A stretch of DNA of 64,000 nt from F22 sp963675625 (GCA_963675625.1 OY776497.1:372001-436000); one strand, 5' to 3'; counted from the stretch's first letter, positions 1-9,294 are shown. The notes: generated by a model from the sequence alone, not told the origin. Program-made: numbers and translations.

Positions 1-797
1 ATATTTTGACCAGATGCAGTTGTGAGGACAGCCTGATCTCCTACTTTTATCCAAGCATAATCCAATGTCTGAATAGGTACTACCACTTCTAGTTGATCTG
101 TACGAATCACACTGGCTACCGTTGTCCCAGTATTTGCCATATCTCCCACCTGCTTTGCGGCAGTAACAATACTCCCTGAGAACAAAGCATGCACAGTATA
201 TTTTTCAAGATTGATTTCAGCTTGTTTTAAATTGTAGTAAGATGTCAATACATTTTGCGAAGCCATAAAGATACGTTCTTTATTACTCTTACATTCAGGA
301 AGCATTGGTAATGGCTTTTCTAAATCAATTTGTGAAAAGAAAGTATTCCATTTTTGAAACTCTGAAGGAAAATCAACACTTATATCTGGTAACACCATGG
401 CCAATGTTTGCATGAAACTACTTTTACTGGCTTTTAATTGCGCTACAACATCCTCACTATAAATTCGAAACAACACATCACCTTTACGAAAAGTTGCCCC
501 ATCTTTTAAAACAATATTACCTGCTAATATTCTTCCTGACACTTCAGCTGCCACATCTATATTTGCCAAGGAATTGACACGCCCATGATACAAAGCATCT
601 GTCTCTACAGTAGTTGTAATGGGCTTAGTGGTTTTAACAAAAAGTGATGCCGTCTTACTTTGATTGCGACGTGGGTCCTTTTTCCCATTAAGCATAATTG
701 CTGTAGCCCCAAAAGCGACAACGATTATTGCTATCCCTATAAACCCATAAACAAACTTTTTCATCATCTTATTACTGAATTTTAGATTAGTATTCAT
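1..797 (-). CDS. RND-type efflux membrane-fusion protein (HlyD family), C-terminus cut by window edge
   Basis: Reading leftward from an ATG at 797 gives at least 265 codons with no stop before the window edge, so the C-terminus is missing. The protein has a short cytoplasmic start, one membrane segment at about residues 14-33, and then the barrel-sandwich (biotinyl-lipoyl) pattern typical of periplasmic adaptors: an early SGRI-type half near residue 90 and a later half near residue 170 reading SGSIVTAAKQVGDMANTG. The family links an inner-membrane pump to an outer-membrane channel in tripartite efflux. In-frame ATGs at 767 and 764 (MMKKFVYG) are equally good starts. The pump and channel genes would be expected to the left, outside the window. 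The family call is secure; the substrate is unknown. Confidence 0.85.
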   Translation of the reverse strand, partial: MNTNLKFSNKMMKKFVYGFIGIAIIVVAFGATAIMLNGKKDPRRNQSKTASLFVKTTKPITTTVETDALYHGRVNSLANIDVAAEVSGRILAGNIVLKDGATFRKGDVLFRIYSEDVVAQLKASKSSFMQTLAMVLPDISVDFPSEFQKWNTFFSQIDLEKPLPMLPECKSNKERIFMASQNVLTSYYNLKQAEINLEKYTVHALFSGSIVTAAKQVGDMANTGTTVASVIRTDQLEVVVPIQTLDYAWIKVGDQAVLTTASGQN

Positions 798-855
798 TGT
801 TCTGATGCTAAGATAGCTATAATACCAAAAGGTTTATTCTATGAAGCATATTATT

Positions 856-904
856 ATAGAAAAAGTGCGATTCAAGCAGATTTTATCAGCTTAACCGCAC
901 TTTT
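856..904 (-). terminator. Intrinsic terminator after ppdK
   Basis: AAAAGTGCG (861-869) pairs with CGCACTTTT (896-904). Read leftward, the stem is followed by a U-rich run. It lies about 20 bp after the ppdK stop codon. The loop is long (26 nt) and contains a weaker inner pairing. Confidence 0.6.
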
Positions 905-923
905 AAGGAATGTATTACATATA

Positions 924-3677
924 CTAATCACAATAGACAACTTGGGCCTCTTCAATCGCAGCTTGAGCAGCTGCAAGCCTTGCCACTGGCACTCTAAAAG
1001 GAGAACAACTCACATAATTAAGTCCTACTTGATGACAAAACTTCACCGAACTAGGCTCACCTCCATGTTCTCCACAGATCCCACATTTTAAATCGTGTCG
1101 TTGAGCGCGTCCATTTTCAGTAGCCATACGAACTAATTGCCCTACCCCATTTTGATCCAACACTTGGAAGGGATCCACTTTTAAAATTTTCTTCTCTAGA
1201 TACACGGGTAAAAAACTAGCGATATCATCTCGACTATATCCAAATGTCATTTGAGTCAAATCATTCGTTCCAAACGAGAAGAACTCAGCAGAAGAAGCTA
1301 TTTTAGCTGCTGTGAGAGCTGCACGAGGAATTTCAATCATTGTACCCACTTTATAATCAATAGTATCACCAACCTCTTCAAACAACTGATTGGCTGTACG
1401 TCTAATAACAGTTTCCTGTTCTTTAAACTCGTATAAGATACCAGTTAGCGGTACCATAATTTCAGGGTGAGTGTCCACACCTTCCATTTTCAACTCGAGT
1501 GCCGCACCTATAATAGCTCGTGTCTGCATTTCTGTAATTTCAGGATAGGTATTTCCCAAACGACAGCCACGATGCCCTAGCATAGGGTTATGTTCCATCA
1601 AAGACTCAACGCGCTGTTGGATATATTGCAAAGAAACACCCATTGTTTCTGCCATTTCTTTTTGTCCCTTTTCATCATGTGGTACAAATTCATGCAAAGG
1701 GGGATCAAGTAAACGAACTGTCACAGGGCAGCCATCCATCACTCGGAAAATGCCTTTAAAATCTTCTTTTTGATAAGGAAGAATCTTAGCCAAAGCCTTT
1801 TCACGTCCAGCTGCATCTTCAGCAAGAATCATCTCACGCATCGCCTTAATCTTTTCGCCTTCAAAAAACATGTGTTCCGTACGACAAAGACCGATACCAA
1901 CAGCACCAAAATTTCGTGCCACTTGTGCATCGTGGGGAGTATCAGCATTGGTACGTACCACAAGACGCGCATATTTATCAGACAACTCCATTAGTTTAGC
2001 AAAATCGCCAGACAACTCAGCAGCCTGAGTCTTGACCTCGCCACCATACACCTCACCAGTTGTACCATTAATAGAGATATAGTCTCCTTCCTGAAGTACA
2101 GTACCTTCGATTGCTACAGTACGAGTTTTATAGTCGATAATAAGCGCCCCTGCACCAGACACACAACATTTACCCATGCCACGTGCCACAACAGCTGCAT
2201 GCGATGTCATTCCGCCACGAGCAGTCAAGATACCAGATGCAACTGCCATACCTGCCAAATCCTCAGGAGATGTTTCAATACGTACCATCACAACTTGTTT
2301 ACCTTGCGCAGCCCACTCGGCAGCATCATCCGCAAAAAAGACGATCTGACCTGTCGCAGCACCTGGAGATGCAGGCAACCCACGTGTCAAGACGTGAGCC
2401 GACTTTAAAGCATCCTTATCAAATACAGGATGCAACAATTCGTCCAGTTTATTTGGTTCAATCCGCAAGACTGCATCTTTCTCATCAATAAGTCCTTCTT
2501 CAACCATATCCATAGCAATCTTAACCATTGCCGAACCAGTACGTTTTCCATTACGTGTTTGCAAGAACCACAACTTACCTTCTTGAACGGTAAATTCCAT
2601 ATCTTGCATATCATGATAATGATGTTCTAGCTTTTTCTGTATAGCATTCAATTCTGCATACATCTCAGGAAGTGCTTCTTCCATAGAAGGATATTTAGCC
2701 AAACGTTCATCCTCCGTCACCCTAGCCATCACAGCCCATCGCTGAGAACCTATTTTTGTAATTTGTTGTGGCGTACGGATACCCGCTACGACATCTTCAC
2801 CCTGTGCATTAATCAGATACTCACCGTTAAACAAGTTTTCTCCATTACCAGCATCACGAGTAAAACACACCCCAGTAGCAGAACTATCGCCCATATTACC
2901 AAACACCATAGCCTGCACACTTACAGCAGTTCCCCACTCATCTGGAATACCCTCCATTTTACGATACAATATAGCTCGTTCATTCATCCAAGAGTTAAAC
3001 ACCGCACAAATAGCTCCCCAAAGTTGATCTTTAGCATCTGTTGGGAAATCATTACCCGTTTGTTGTTTCACTGCCGCTTTGAATTTGAGCACCAGTTCTT
3101 TTAGATCTTCAACATCCAATTCATTATCAAGCTTAACCCCTTTTGCTTCTTTGACCTCATCCAAAATGGCTTCAAATGGATCTATGGCTTCCTTATCCTC
3201 AGGTTTCATACCCAACACCACGTCACCATACATTTGTACAAAACGACGATAACTATCCCAAGCAAATCGTGGGTTATTCGTTTTACGAGCAAGTCCTTCC
3301 ACGACCTCGTCATTCAATCCCAAGTTTAAGATGGTATCCATCATACCTGGCATAGATGCGCGAGCACCAGAACGTACAGAAACAAGTAAAGGATTTTCTA
3401 TATCACCGAAAGTAGAGCGCATTAGCTTTTCTATATGCTTTACAGCCTCATCTACTTCATCTTTTAGAAGAGAGATAATGCTTTCTTCGCCAAGCGTATA
3501 ATATTCGTTGCATGTATCAGTAGTAATAGTAAAACCAGGAGGTACAGGTACACCTATAAGATTCATTTCTGCCAAGTTAGCGCCTTTTCCACCTAAAAGG
3601 TTACGCATCTCCGCCTTACCTTCCGCCTGGCCATTACCAAAACGGTACACTCTTTTTTTATCCATGGTCTTTTTCAA
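924..3677 (-). CDS. ppdK: Pyruvate, phosphate dikinase
   Basis: The 917-residue protein has the full length of bacterial pyruvate, phosphate dikinases, which interconvert pyruvate + ATP + Pi and phosphoenolpyruvate + AMP + PPi in the cytoplasm. The N-terminal ATP-grasp part begins with the GKGANLAEM motif. The swivelling phosphohistidine domain carries GGMTSHAAVVARG with the catalytic His at residue 493. The C-terminal PEP/pyruvate barrel ends in CGICGEHGG with the catalytic Cys at about 868. In anaerobic Bacteroidales the enzyme works in PPi-linked glycolysis or gluconeogenesis. The start is either residue 1 or Met5 (3665). A TATATTTG box lies at 3761-3768 on the same strand, giving a leader of about 75 nt. 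The gene is monocistronic, with a terminator directly downstream. Confidence 0.97.
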   Translation of the reverse strand: MKKTMDKKRVYRFGNGQAEGKAEMRNLLGGKGANLAEMNLIGVPVPPGFTITTDTCNEYYTLGEESIISLLKDEVDEAVKHIEKLMRSTFGDIENPLLVSVRSGARASMPGMMDTILNLGLNDEVVEGLARKTNNPRFAWDSYRRFVQMYGDVVLGMKPEDKEAIDPFEAILDEVKEAKGVKLDNELDVEDLKELVLKFKAAVKQQTGNDFPTDAKDQLWGAICAVFNSWMNERAILYRKMEGIPDEWGTAVSVQAMVFGNMGDSSATGVCFTRDAGNGENLFNGEYLINAQGEDVVAGIRTPQQITKIGSQRWAVMARVTEDERLAKYPSMEEALPEMYAELNAIQKKLEHHYHDMQDMEFTVQEGKLWFLQTRNGKRTGSAMVKIAMDMVEEGLIDEKDAVLRIEPNKLDELLHPVFDKDALKSAHVLTRGLPASPGAATGQIVFFADDAAEWAAQGKQVVMVRIETSPEDLAGMAVASGILTARGGMTSHAAVVARGMGKCCVSGAGALIIDYKTRTVAIEGTVLQEGDYISINGTTGEVYGGEVKTQAAELSGDFAKLMELSDKYARLVVRTNADTPHDAQVARNFGAVGIGLCRTEHMFFEGEKIKAMREMILAEDAAGREKALAKILPYQKEDFKGIFRVMDGCPVTVRLLDPPLHEFVPHDEKGQKEMAETMGVSLQYIQQRVESLMEHNPMLGHRGCRLGNTYPEITEMQTRAIIGAALELKMEGVDTHPEIMVPLTGILYEFKEQETVIRRTANQLFEEVGDTIDYKVGTMIEIPRAALTAAKIASSAEFFSFGTNDLTQMTFGYSRDDIASFLPVYLEKKILKVDPFQVLDQNGVGQLVRMATENGRAQRHDLKCGICGEHGGEPSSVKFCHQVGLNYVSCSPFRVPVARLAAAQAAIEEAQVVYCD

Positions 3678-3760
3678 TTAAGGGTTAATGGTTTCGATTT
3701 ATGCATCAAAAGTATGGAAGATTCGTGGTATGAGTCCACCAAACTGGTGATTTTGTAATG

Positions 3761-3768
3761 CAAATATA
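3761..3768 (-). promoter_or_regulatory. -7 box of ppdK (TATATTTG)
   Basis: CAAATATA on the plus strand is TATATTTG on the minus strand and fits the Bacteroidetes TAnnTTTG consensus. No clear -33 TTTG is seen at the usual spacing. Confidence 0.6.
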
Positions 3769-3871
3769 GCAAATTGGACGAATTAGAAACCTTAAAATCC
3801 GATTAAATTGGGGTGTTGTAAAGCATAAAAACAAAAATAATGTTATCCAACATACTTTTAAGGCCCATTCA

Positions 3872-3903
3872 TTTGGACATATCACAACCAACCATTATAT
3901 TTG
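3872..3903 (+). promoter_or_regulatory. Promoter of small RNA copy 1
   Basis: TTTG at 3872-3875 (-33) and TATATTTG at 3896-3903 (-7) are separated by 20 bp, the standard Bacteroidetes arrangement. The start of transcription would be near 3908-3910, at the beginning of the conserved segment. Confidence 0.75.
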
Positions 3904-3907
3904 TACT

Positions 3908-3970
3908 GTGTTTTTCATAGTATTAGATTTAAGGTTAACAAGGTTGGAGTCAAGTGTGACTCCTTTTTTT
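3908..3970 (+). ncRNA. Small RNA / short leader transcript, repeat-family copy 1
   Basis: This short unit lies between ppdK and luxS. It starts just after a canonical promoter with the segment GTGTTTTTCATAGTATTAGA, continues with TTTAAGGTTAACAAGG, and ends in a clean intrinsic terminator: GGAGTCA (3946-3952), loop AGTG, TGACTCC (3957-3963), then seven T. The same 5' segment recurs at 26623-26685 (minus strand) and near 44962. luxS has its own promoter 10 bp further on, so this looks like a separate transcript of about 63 nt and not the luxS leader. Paralogous small RNAs are known in Bacteroides, but I cannot confirm membership of a named family. A very short reading frame starting GTG TTT TTC is an alternative reading. 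Confidence 0.7.
3946..3970 (+). terminator. Terminator of small RNA copy 1
   Basis: A 7-bp perfect stem (GGAGTCA/TGACTCC) with loop AGTG is followed by TTTTTTT. Confidence 0.85.
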
Positions 3971-3980
3971 ATTCCTAATT

Positions 3981-4013
3981 TTTGGGGAGCCATTAAAATC
4001 TTGCCTACTTTTG
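3981..4013 (+). promoter_or_regulatory. luxS promoter
   Basis: TTTG at 3981-3984 and TACTTTTG at 4006-4013 are 21 bp apart. Transcription would start near 4020, giving a leader of about 36 nt before the luxS ATG. This separates luxS from the upstream small RNA. Confidence 0.7.
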
Positions 4014-4055
4014 GACCACACATTTACCATTATCTATGTATCAACCAACAACAAT

Positions 4056-4544
4056 ATGAAAAAGATTCCAAGTTTTACAATCGATCATAATAAGCTACAA
4101 CGAGGTGTTTATGTTTCTCGTCGTGACCAAGTAGGTGGAGAAGTTATCACAACTTTTGATATTCGCATGAAAGCTCCTAATCGTGAGCCAGCACTAGGTC
4201 AGGGAGCGATTCACACCATCGAACACCTTGCAGCAACCTATCTTCGCAATGACGAAGAATGGAAAGACCGTATTATCTATTTTGGTCCTATGGGTTGTCT
4301 AACTGGTAACTACCTATTGCTACGCGGTGATCTAGCTAGCGCTGACATTGTAGATTTATTAAAACGTACTTTTGCTTTTGTGGCAGAATATACAGGCAAA
4401 GTACCTGGAACAGAAGCGATTGATTGTGGTAATTATCTTCTTCATGATCTGCCAATGGCTCGATATGAAAGTAAGAAATATTTGACAGAAGTACTTGAAT
4501 GTATTACTCCCGAACAATTAGTATACCCTACTAGAGAGGATTAA
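4056..4544 (+). CDS. luxS: S-ribosylhomocysteine lyase
   Basis: The 162-residue protein matches LuxS along its length. LuxS cleaves S-ribosylhomocysteine to homocysteine and DPD, the AI-2 precursor, in the activated methyl cycle. The metal-binding HxxEH motif is present (His53, Glu56, His57) together with the third ligand Cys124 (AIDCGNYLLHDL) and the conserved Cys81 (GPMGCLTG). I chose the ATG at 4056 (MKKIPSFTIDHN): an upstream in-frame ATG would add 15 residues not found in the family and lies inside the promoter region. The stop codon is 1 nt from the next start codon, so translation with the MetH activation-domain gene is probably coupled. That fits, because the homocysteine made here is the MetH substrate. 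Confidence 0.97.
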   Translation: MKKIPSFTIDHNKLQRGVYVSRRDQVGGEVITTFDIRMKAPNREPALGQGAIHTIEHLAATYLRNDEEWKDRIIYFGPMGCLTGNYLLLRGDLASADIVDLLKRTFAFVAEYTGKVPGTEAIDCGNYLLHDLPMARYESKKYLTEVLECITPEQLVYPTRED

Positions 4545-4545
4545 G

Positions 4546-5430
4546 ATGACATATACCCCTACACAACCTAAAGAAGTCCATCATCTGATAAAGAAATCAT
4601 ACGCTTTGTCAGAGGCTATTCCATACATTAATTGGATCTACTTTTATTATGCATGGGGATTGACTGGACAAAAAGGTCAAACTCCAGAGGGGAAAGCGCA
4701 GAAAGCACAATTAAAGGAAGAAGCCATAGAAATGGTCAACCAATTGGCTGTGCACTATCGTACTCATGTACATATTCTATTCTGTGAAACGAGCATAGAT
4801 GGTGAAGATCTATTCTTTCCAGCTTACAACAAAAGGATACCTTTACTTCGTCAACAAACAGATCACGGGAACAATCGCTTTTTGAGTTTGTCAGATTTCG
4901 TAGACACTACACAGGTTTTATCTCAATCAACAACAGCAACCGACTATATAGGTCTATTCGCTGCCACTATAGATAAAGCTGCAGAATCTCAATTCAAAGA
5001 CGACCCATACCACAGAATGATGGCACAAACAGTTTGCGACCGCCTTGTAGAAGCCAGTATAGAGATGGCGCACGAAGAAGTACGAAAAACGGATTGGGGA
5101 TATGCACCTGAAGAGGACTTACCTATTTCGGAACTATTGATCAACGGTTTTCAAGGTATTCGTCCTGCAGTTGGTTATCCCTCACTACCCGATCAATCTA
5201 TTAATTTCTTATTAAAAGATTTGCTTGACTTTGATCATCTGGGAATTACACTAACCGAAACAGGCGCCATGCAGCCGCATGCATCTGTCAGTGGATTGAT
5301 GATTGCTCATCCAGATGCAAGCTATTTCAATATTGACAGGATTGGCGAAGATCAATTTGAAGATTATGCAAGAAGACGACAAATAGCACCTCCTGCTCTT
5401 CGTCCTTTCTTGGGTGGAGTATTAGGATAA
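4546..5430 (+). CDS. Stand-alone methionine synthase activation (AdoMet-binding) domain protein
   Basis: The 294-residue protein corresponds to the C-terminal reactivation domain of cobalamin-dependent methionine synthase, made as a separate polypeptide. The C-terminal third carries the family signatures: RPAVGYPSLPDQS (about residue 205), LTETGAMQPHASVSG (about 238) and HPDASYFNIDRIGEDQFEDYA. In full-length MetH this domain binds AdoMet and reductively methylates oxidised cob(II)alamin. The 901-residue MetH at 6589 lacks the domain, so the two proteins presumably act together. The gene starts 1 nt after luxS and ends in a terminator. The first 90 residues match the domain less clearly. Domain assignment is firm; partnership with the neighbouring MetH is inferred from complementarity and proximity. 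Confidence 0.9.
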   Translation: MTYTPTQPKEVHHLIKKSYALSEAIPYINWIYFYYAWGLTGQKGQTPEGKAQKAQLKEEAIEMVNQLAVHYRTHVHILFCETSIDGEDLFFPAYNKRIPLLRQQTDHGNNRFLSLSDFVDTTQVLSQSTTATDYIGLFAATIDKAAESQFKDDPYHRMMAQTVCDRLVEASIEMAHEEVRKTDWGYAPEEDLPISELLINGFQGIRPAVGYPSLPDQSINFLLKDLLDFDHLGITLTETGAMQPHASVSGLMIAHPDASYFNIDRIGEDQFEDYARRRQIAPPALRPFLGGVLG

Positions 5431-5442
5431 AAGAAATAAAAG

Positions 5443-5479
5443 AAAACGGACTGTAGCATACTGCAACAGTCCGTTTTTT
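5443..5479 (+). terminator. Intrinsic terminator after the luxS operon
   Basis: AAAACGGACTGT (5443-5454) pairs with ACAGTCCGTTTT (5466-5477), followed by more T. It lies between convergent genes and may serve metF too, since the A-run on the left arm gives a U-run leftward. Confidence 0.85.
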
Positions 5480-5523
5480 GAATATATAGTCTTCTCTGAT
5501 TATGCCATCTGTACAACGAATAA

Positions 5524-6480
5524 TTAGTAAATTTCCTTAGCCACGTTATACACATCATCTGCTCTACCCATCGAATAGAAATGAATACTTGGCACTCCGT
5601 GTTCCATAAGCTCACGACACTGCTGCACACTCCATTCAACACCAGCTTGTGCAACGGCTTTATCGTCGGTACAAGCCATTACAGACTGCACTAAATCTTG
5701 CGGGATATCAATATTAAAGATTTTAGGTAACGCAGTAAGCTGTCCACGTTTAGTTAAAGGCTTAATACCTGGTATAATAGGAATAGTAATACCTGCTTCC
5801 CTTGCTTTTTCTACAAAATCAAAATACTTCTGATTATCGTAAAACAACTGAGTTACAGCATAGCTAGCCCCATGTTCAACCTTCTTCTTCAACCAATACA
5901 AATCTTGGTCTAAGTTTGGTGCCTCTTCATGCTTTTCTGGATAACAAGCCACCCCAAAATGAAATGTTGATTTAGGTGCAGAAGGCATACTCTCACCATT
6001 GTAAAAACATCCATCATTAAATAAGTTGACTTGATCTTGTAATTCTAAGGCATGAGCTAGGCCACCCTCTTCTGCTTTAAAGTTTCTTGCATCTGGCGCC
6101 TTATCACCTCGCAGAACTAATAGATTATCTATACCCAAAAATTGCAAATCGAGTAAAATTTGCTCAGTATCTGCTTGCGTAAAACCGCTACACAAAAGGT
6201 GAGGCACAGTAGGGATATTAAATCGGTGCTGTAAAGCCGCTGCCACAGCAATAGTCCCTGGTCTTCGATACACCTTTTCTCGCAAATATGACCCATTATC
6301 TTGTGGACGATATACATACTCACTTCTATGGGTCGTTATATTGATATACTTAGGATCAAACTCACTCAGACGCTCCACCGTATCTAATAAAGGCTGGATA
6401 CCAGCCCCTTTTATTGGAGGTAAAATTTCGAAACTAAAAGCGGTACGCGTTTGGTTATCAAGAATATCTATTATATTCAT
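5524..6480 (-). CDS. metF: Methylenetetrahydrofolate reductase
   Basis: The 318-residue protein is a full-length bacterial MetF, the FAD enzyme that reduces 5,10-methylene-THF to 5-methyl-THF, the methyl donor for MetH. Visible features are the N-terminal FSFEILPP with the catalytic Glu (about residue 18), the HRS motif after ITTH near residue 50, FMN/FAD-barrel strands such as LLVLRGDKAP, and YAVTQLFYDNQKYFDF near residue 210. It is divergent from metH, with only about 110 bp between the two starts and back-to-back -7 boxes. A TATCTTTG box at 6506-6513 serves this gene. It supplies the co-substrate for the MetH encoded next door. Confidence 0.96.
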   Translation of the reverse strand: MNIIDILDNQTRTAFSFEILPPIKGAGIQPLLDTVERLSEFDPKYINITTHRSEYVYRPQDNGSYLREKVYRRPGTIAVAAALQHRFNIPTVPHLLCSGFTQADTEQILLDLQFLGIDNLLVLRGDKAPDARNFKAEEGGLAHALELQDQVNLFNDGCFYNGESMPSAPKSTFHFGVACYPEKHEEAPNLDQDLYWLKKKVEHGASYAVTQLFYDNQKYFDFVEKAREAGITIPIIPGIKPLTKRGQLTALPKIFNIDIPQDLVQSVMACTDDKAVAQAGVEWSVQQCRELMEHGVPSIHFYSMGRADDVYNVAKEIY

Positions 6481-6505
6481 ATGTTTATTCGTTATTTTTA
6501 GAGCG

Positions 6506-6542
6506 CAAAGATAGTAAAATCCACCCGAAAATGCTACTTTTG
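6506..6542. promoter_or_regulatory. Divergent metF / metH promoter boxes
   Basis: CAAAGATA at 6506-6513 is TATCTTTG on the minus strand (metF). TACTTTTG at 6535-6542 is on the plus strand (metH). Both fit TAnnTTTG. The two promoters overlap face to face within 40 bp, so a single regulator or polymerase occupancy could couple them. No riboswitch-sized leader is present. Confidence 0.65.
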
Positions 6543-6588
6543 TATCAATTTATCACTTTATACATAAGAAATACAACTAATAGAGAGA

Positions 6589-9294
6589 ATGACTATGCAG
6601 AAATTATCCTTACAAGACGCCATTACCCAGAGAGTTTTATGCCTAGACGGGGCTATGGGTACTATGATACAGCAACGCCTGTCTCATGCAGGCAACATGG
6701 ACATGCTCACCCTCTCTCACCCAGAGATTATCCAAGATATCCATCGGGCCTACCTAGACGCTGGAGCCGATGTGATCGAGACCAATACCTTTAGTTCACA
6801 AGTCATATCTCAAGCAGACTATAATACACAAGATAAAGTTGTAGAGCTCAACAAAGAAGCTGTTCGGATAGCACGTGAAATAGCAGAAGAATACACCCTG
6901 CTAAATCCAAGCAAACCACGCTACGTATTAGGTAGTATTGGTCCGACAAACAAGACAGCCTCCCTAAGTCCAGATGTTAGTGATGCCTCTCGACGAGATG
7001 TTACTTGGCACGAACTTCATAGCGCCTATTACGAGCAGTGCGTTGCACTTATAGAAGCAGGTGTAGATGGACTGCTTTTTGAAACTGTTTTTGATACACT
7101 CAATGCCAAAGCAGCATTGACTGCTGCAGTAGACGCTAGAGAATCTTTACAACAAGACACTCCACTGCTATTAAGTATCACCCTCACAGAAAGTGGGCGT
7201 ACTTTAAGTGGACAAACCTTAGAAGCTGTTTTAGCTTCCGTATCTCAATTTCCTCTCCTCTCTGTAGGTTTTAACTGTACTTTTGGTGCCGATAAGCTCG
7301 TGCCATTTGTGAGAGAACTGGCAGCTATAAGTTCTTACTACCTGACCGTCTATCCCAACGCTGGACTACCCAATGCGCTTGGTCAGTATGATCAAACTCC
7401 AGCTATTATGGAAGAACAGTTGCGCGGCTTATTTACAGACCAAATGGTCAATATGGTTGGTGGATGTTGTGGTACCACAGATGCACACATTCAACACATA
7501 TCCAAAATGTGCGAAGGAGCTATTCCTCGAGTGCCACAACCTAGTCCAACTCATATGCAACTAGCTGGCATGGAGATGCTCCCTATCACCAGCGAACGAA
7601 ACATGTCGCATATCGGAGAACGATGTAATGTAGCTGGTAGTCGTAAATTCTTACGCTTGATCAAAGAAAAGAGCTATGAGGAAGCCGCTCAAATTGCACG
7701 AAAGCAAGTTGAAGATGGTGCTTTGATTCTTGATATCAACATGGATGACGGATTGCTTGATGCCCAAAAAGAGATGGTACATTTCCTACGTATTATGGGA
7801 AGTGATCCACTTATCGCCTCTCGTCCATGGATGATAGATTCTTCAGATTGGTCCGTTATCGAAGCAGCTCTGCACGAAATACAAGGTAAACCAATTGTCA
7901 ATAGTATCTCGTTAAAAGAAGGAGAAGCTGTATTTATATCTCATGCTAAGACTCTAAAGAAAATGGGTGCAGCCGTTGTAGTCATGACCTTTGATGAAAG
8001 AGGTCAAGCAGACACCAGCACCCGTAAGATAGAGATTTGCAAACGTGCATACGACCTACTCGTAGACACCGTTGGTTTTCCACCACAAGATATTATTTTC
8101 GATCCCAACGTGCTAGCTGTTGCCACAGGTATGGAGGCACATAGACGTTACGCACTTGATTTTATCGAAGCAACACAATGGATACATGATAACCTACCAT
8201 ATGCACATATCAGTGGAGGTATCAGTAACCTATCCTTCTCTTTCCGCGGAAATAATTATCTACGTGAAGCCATGCATTCAGTCTTCTTATATCACGCCAT
8301 TCAAGCAGGGCTGGATATGGCCATAGTCAACCCTGCCAGCAAAGTGATGTATAGTGACATCCCACAGGATATGCTGACTATCATCGAAGACGCCCTCTTA
8401 CGCCCTAATGAGACACATGAAAATCGCCTTATAGCATTGGCCGAAAAAATGCTTGCTGACAAGGACACAGATAAAGCATTCCATACAAACAATGCAGAGG
8501 CTGAGAAAAAGATGCAAGCGTGGCGTAGTGAACCTGTTGCAGACAGATTGATACATGCCCTTAAACACGGCGAATCAAGCTATCTTGAGCCCGACTTAGA
8601 AGAAGCTCTAGCTCAATATAAACTAGCCGTTGCCATTATTGAAGGTCCGCTTATGGATGGGATGCGCATTGTGGGTGAATTATTTGGAAGTGGACAAATG
8701 TTCTTGCCCCAAGTGGTCAAGACCGCGAGAACAATGCAACAGGCCGTCAAATACCTACAGCCTACCATTGAAGCTCAAAAGACAGACGTACAGCATAGTG
8801 GCAAGATTCTACTTGCAACTGTAAAAGGAGATGTACATGACATTGGCAAAAATATTGTATCGGTCGTCATGGCTTGTGCTGGATATGACATTATCGATCT
8901 AGGTGTCATGGTGCCAACAGATAAAATTATCCAAACTGCACAAGAAGAAAAAGTCGATATAATTTGTCTATCTGGATTGATTACCCCATCCTTACAAGAA
9001 ATGAAGAATGTCTTGGAACTAGCAGAAAAGACGGGTCTTACTTGCCCTATTATGATTGGTGGTGCCACCACATCTGCTTTACATACAGCTTTGAAGTTGG
9101 CTCCAAGCTATTCGGGTGCTGTCTTGCACATGAAAGATGCCAGTCAAAATGTACAAGCGGCAGCTCGATTACTAGACAATACTCAATTGACAAATTATAT
9201 CAATCATTTACGACAAGAACAAGATGAGCTTCGTAAGAGCTATTTACAGAAAGAAGACCATCTAGTTGCTTTCGATAAGATCAAGAGAAAATAG
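6589..9294 (+). CDS. metH: Cobalamin-dependent methionine synthase, lacking the activation domain
   Basis: The 901-residue protein transfers methyl from 5-methyl-THF via cobalamin to homocysteine. Domains in order: homocysteine-binding barrel (about 1-320) with zinc ligands Cys229 (GFNCTFGA) and Cys292/293 (GGCCGTT); pterin-binding barrel (about 340-620); helical cap (about 640-735); cobalamin-binding Rossmann domain with GDVHDIGKN near 746, whose His is the lower axial ligand. The protein stops at the end of the cobalamin domain, while full-length MetH is about 1200 residues and ends with an AdoMet-binding activation domain. That domain is encoded separately at 4546-5430. Translation starts at 6589 or at the next ATG, 6595. 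No frameshift is needed to explain the short length. Confidence 0.96.
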   Translation: MTMQKLSLQDAITQRVLCLDGAMGTMIQQRLSHAGNMDMLTLSHPEIIQDIHRAYLDAGADVIETNTFSSQVISQADYNTQDKVVELNKEAVRIAREIAEEYTLLNPSKPRYVLGSIGPTNKTASLSPDVSDASRRDVTWHELHSAYYEQCVALIEAGVDGLLFETVFDTLNAKAALTAAVDARESLQQDTPLLLSITLTESGRTLSGQTLEAVLASVSQFPLLSVGFNCTFGADKLVPFVRELAAISSYYLTVYPNAGLPNALGQYDQTPAIMEEQLRGLFTDQMVNMVGGCCGTTDAHIQHISKMCEGAIPRVPQPSPTHMQLAGMEMLPITSERNMSHIGERCNVAGSRKFLRLIKEKSYEEAAQIARKQVEDGALILDINMDDGLLDAQKEMVHFLRIMGSDPLIASRPWMIDSSDWSVIEAALHEIQGKPIVNSISLKEGEAVFISHAKTLKKMGAAVVVMTFDERGQADTSTRKIEICKRAYDLLVDTVGFPPQDIIFDPNVLAVATGMEAHRRYALDFIEATQWIHDNLPYAHISGGISNLSFSFRGNNYLREAMHSVFLYHAIQAGLDMAIVNPASKVMYSDIPQDMLTIIEDALLRPNETHENRLIALAEKMLADKDTDKAFHTNNAEAEKKMQAWRSEPVADRLIHALKHGESSYLEPDLEEALAQYKLAVAIIEGPLMDGMRIVGELFGSGQMFLPQVVKTARTMQQAVKYLQPTIEAQKTDVQHSGKILLATVKGDVHDIGKNIVSVVMACAGYDIIDLGVMVPTDKIIQTAQEEKVDIICLSGLITPSLQEMKNVLELAEKTGLTCPIMIGGATTSALHTALKLAPSYSGAVLHMKDASQNVQAAARLLDNTQLTNYINHLRQEQDELRKSYLQKEDHLVAFDKIKRK

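Noticed and set aside
3908..4090. 60-codon frame spanning small RNA copy 1 and the luxS leader
   Set aside because: It runs through an intrinsic terminator and the luxS promoter; the other small RNA copies do not keep the frame beyond the conserved segment.
6481..6588. Possible SAM or cobalamin riboswitch before metF/metH
   Set aside because: The gap is 108 bp and divided between two face-to-face promoters, too short for either riboswitch; no conserved core was seen.
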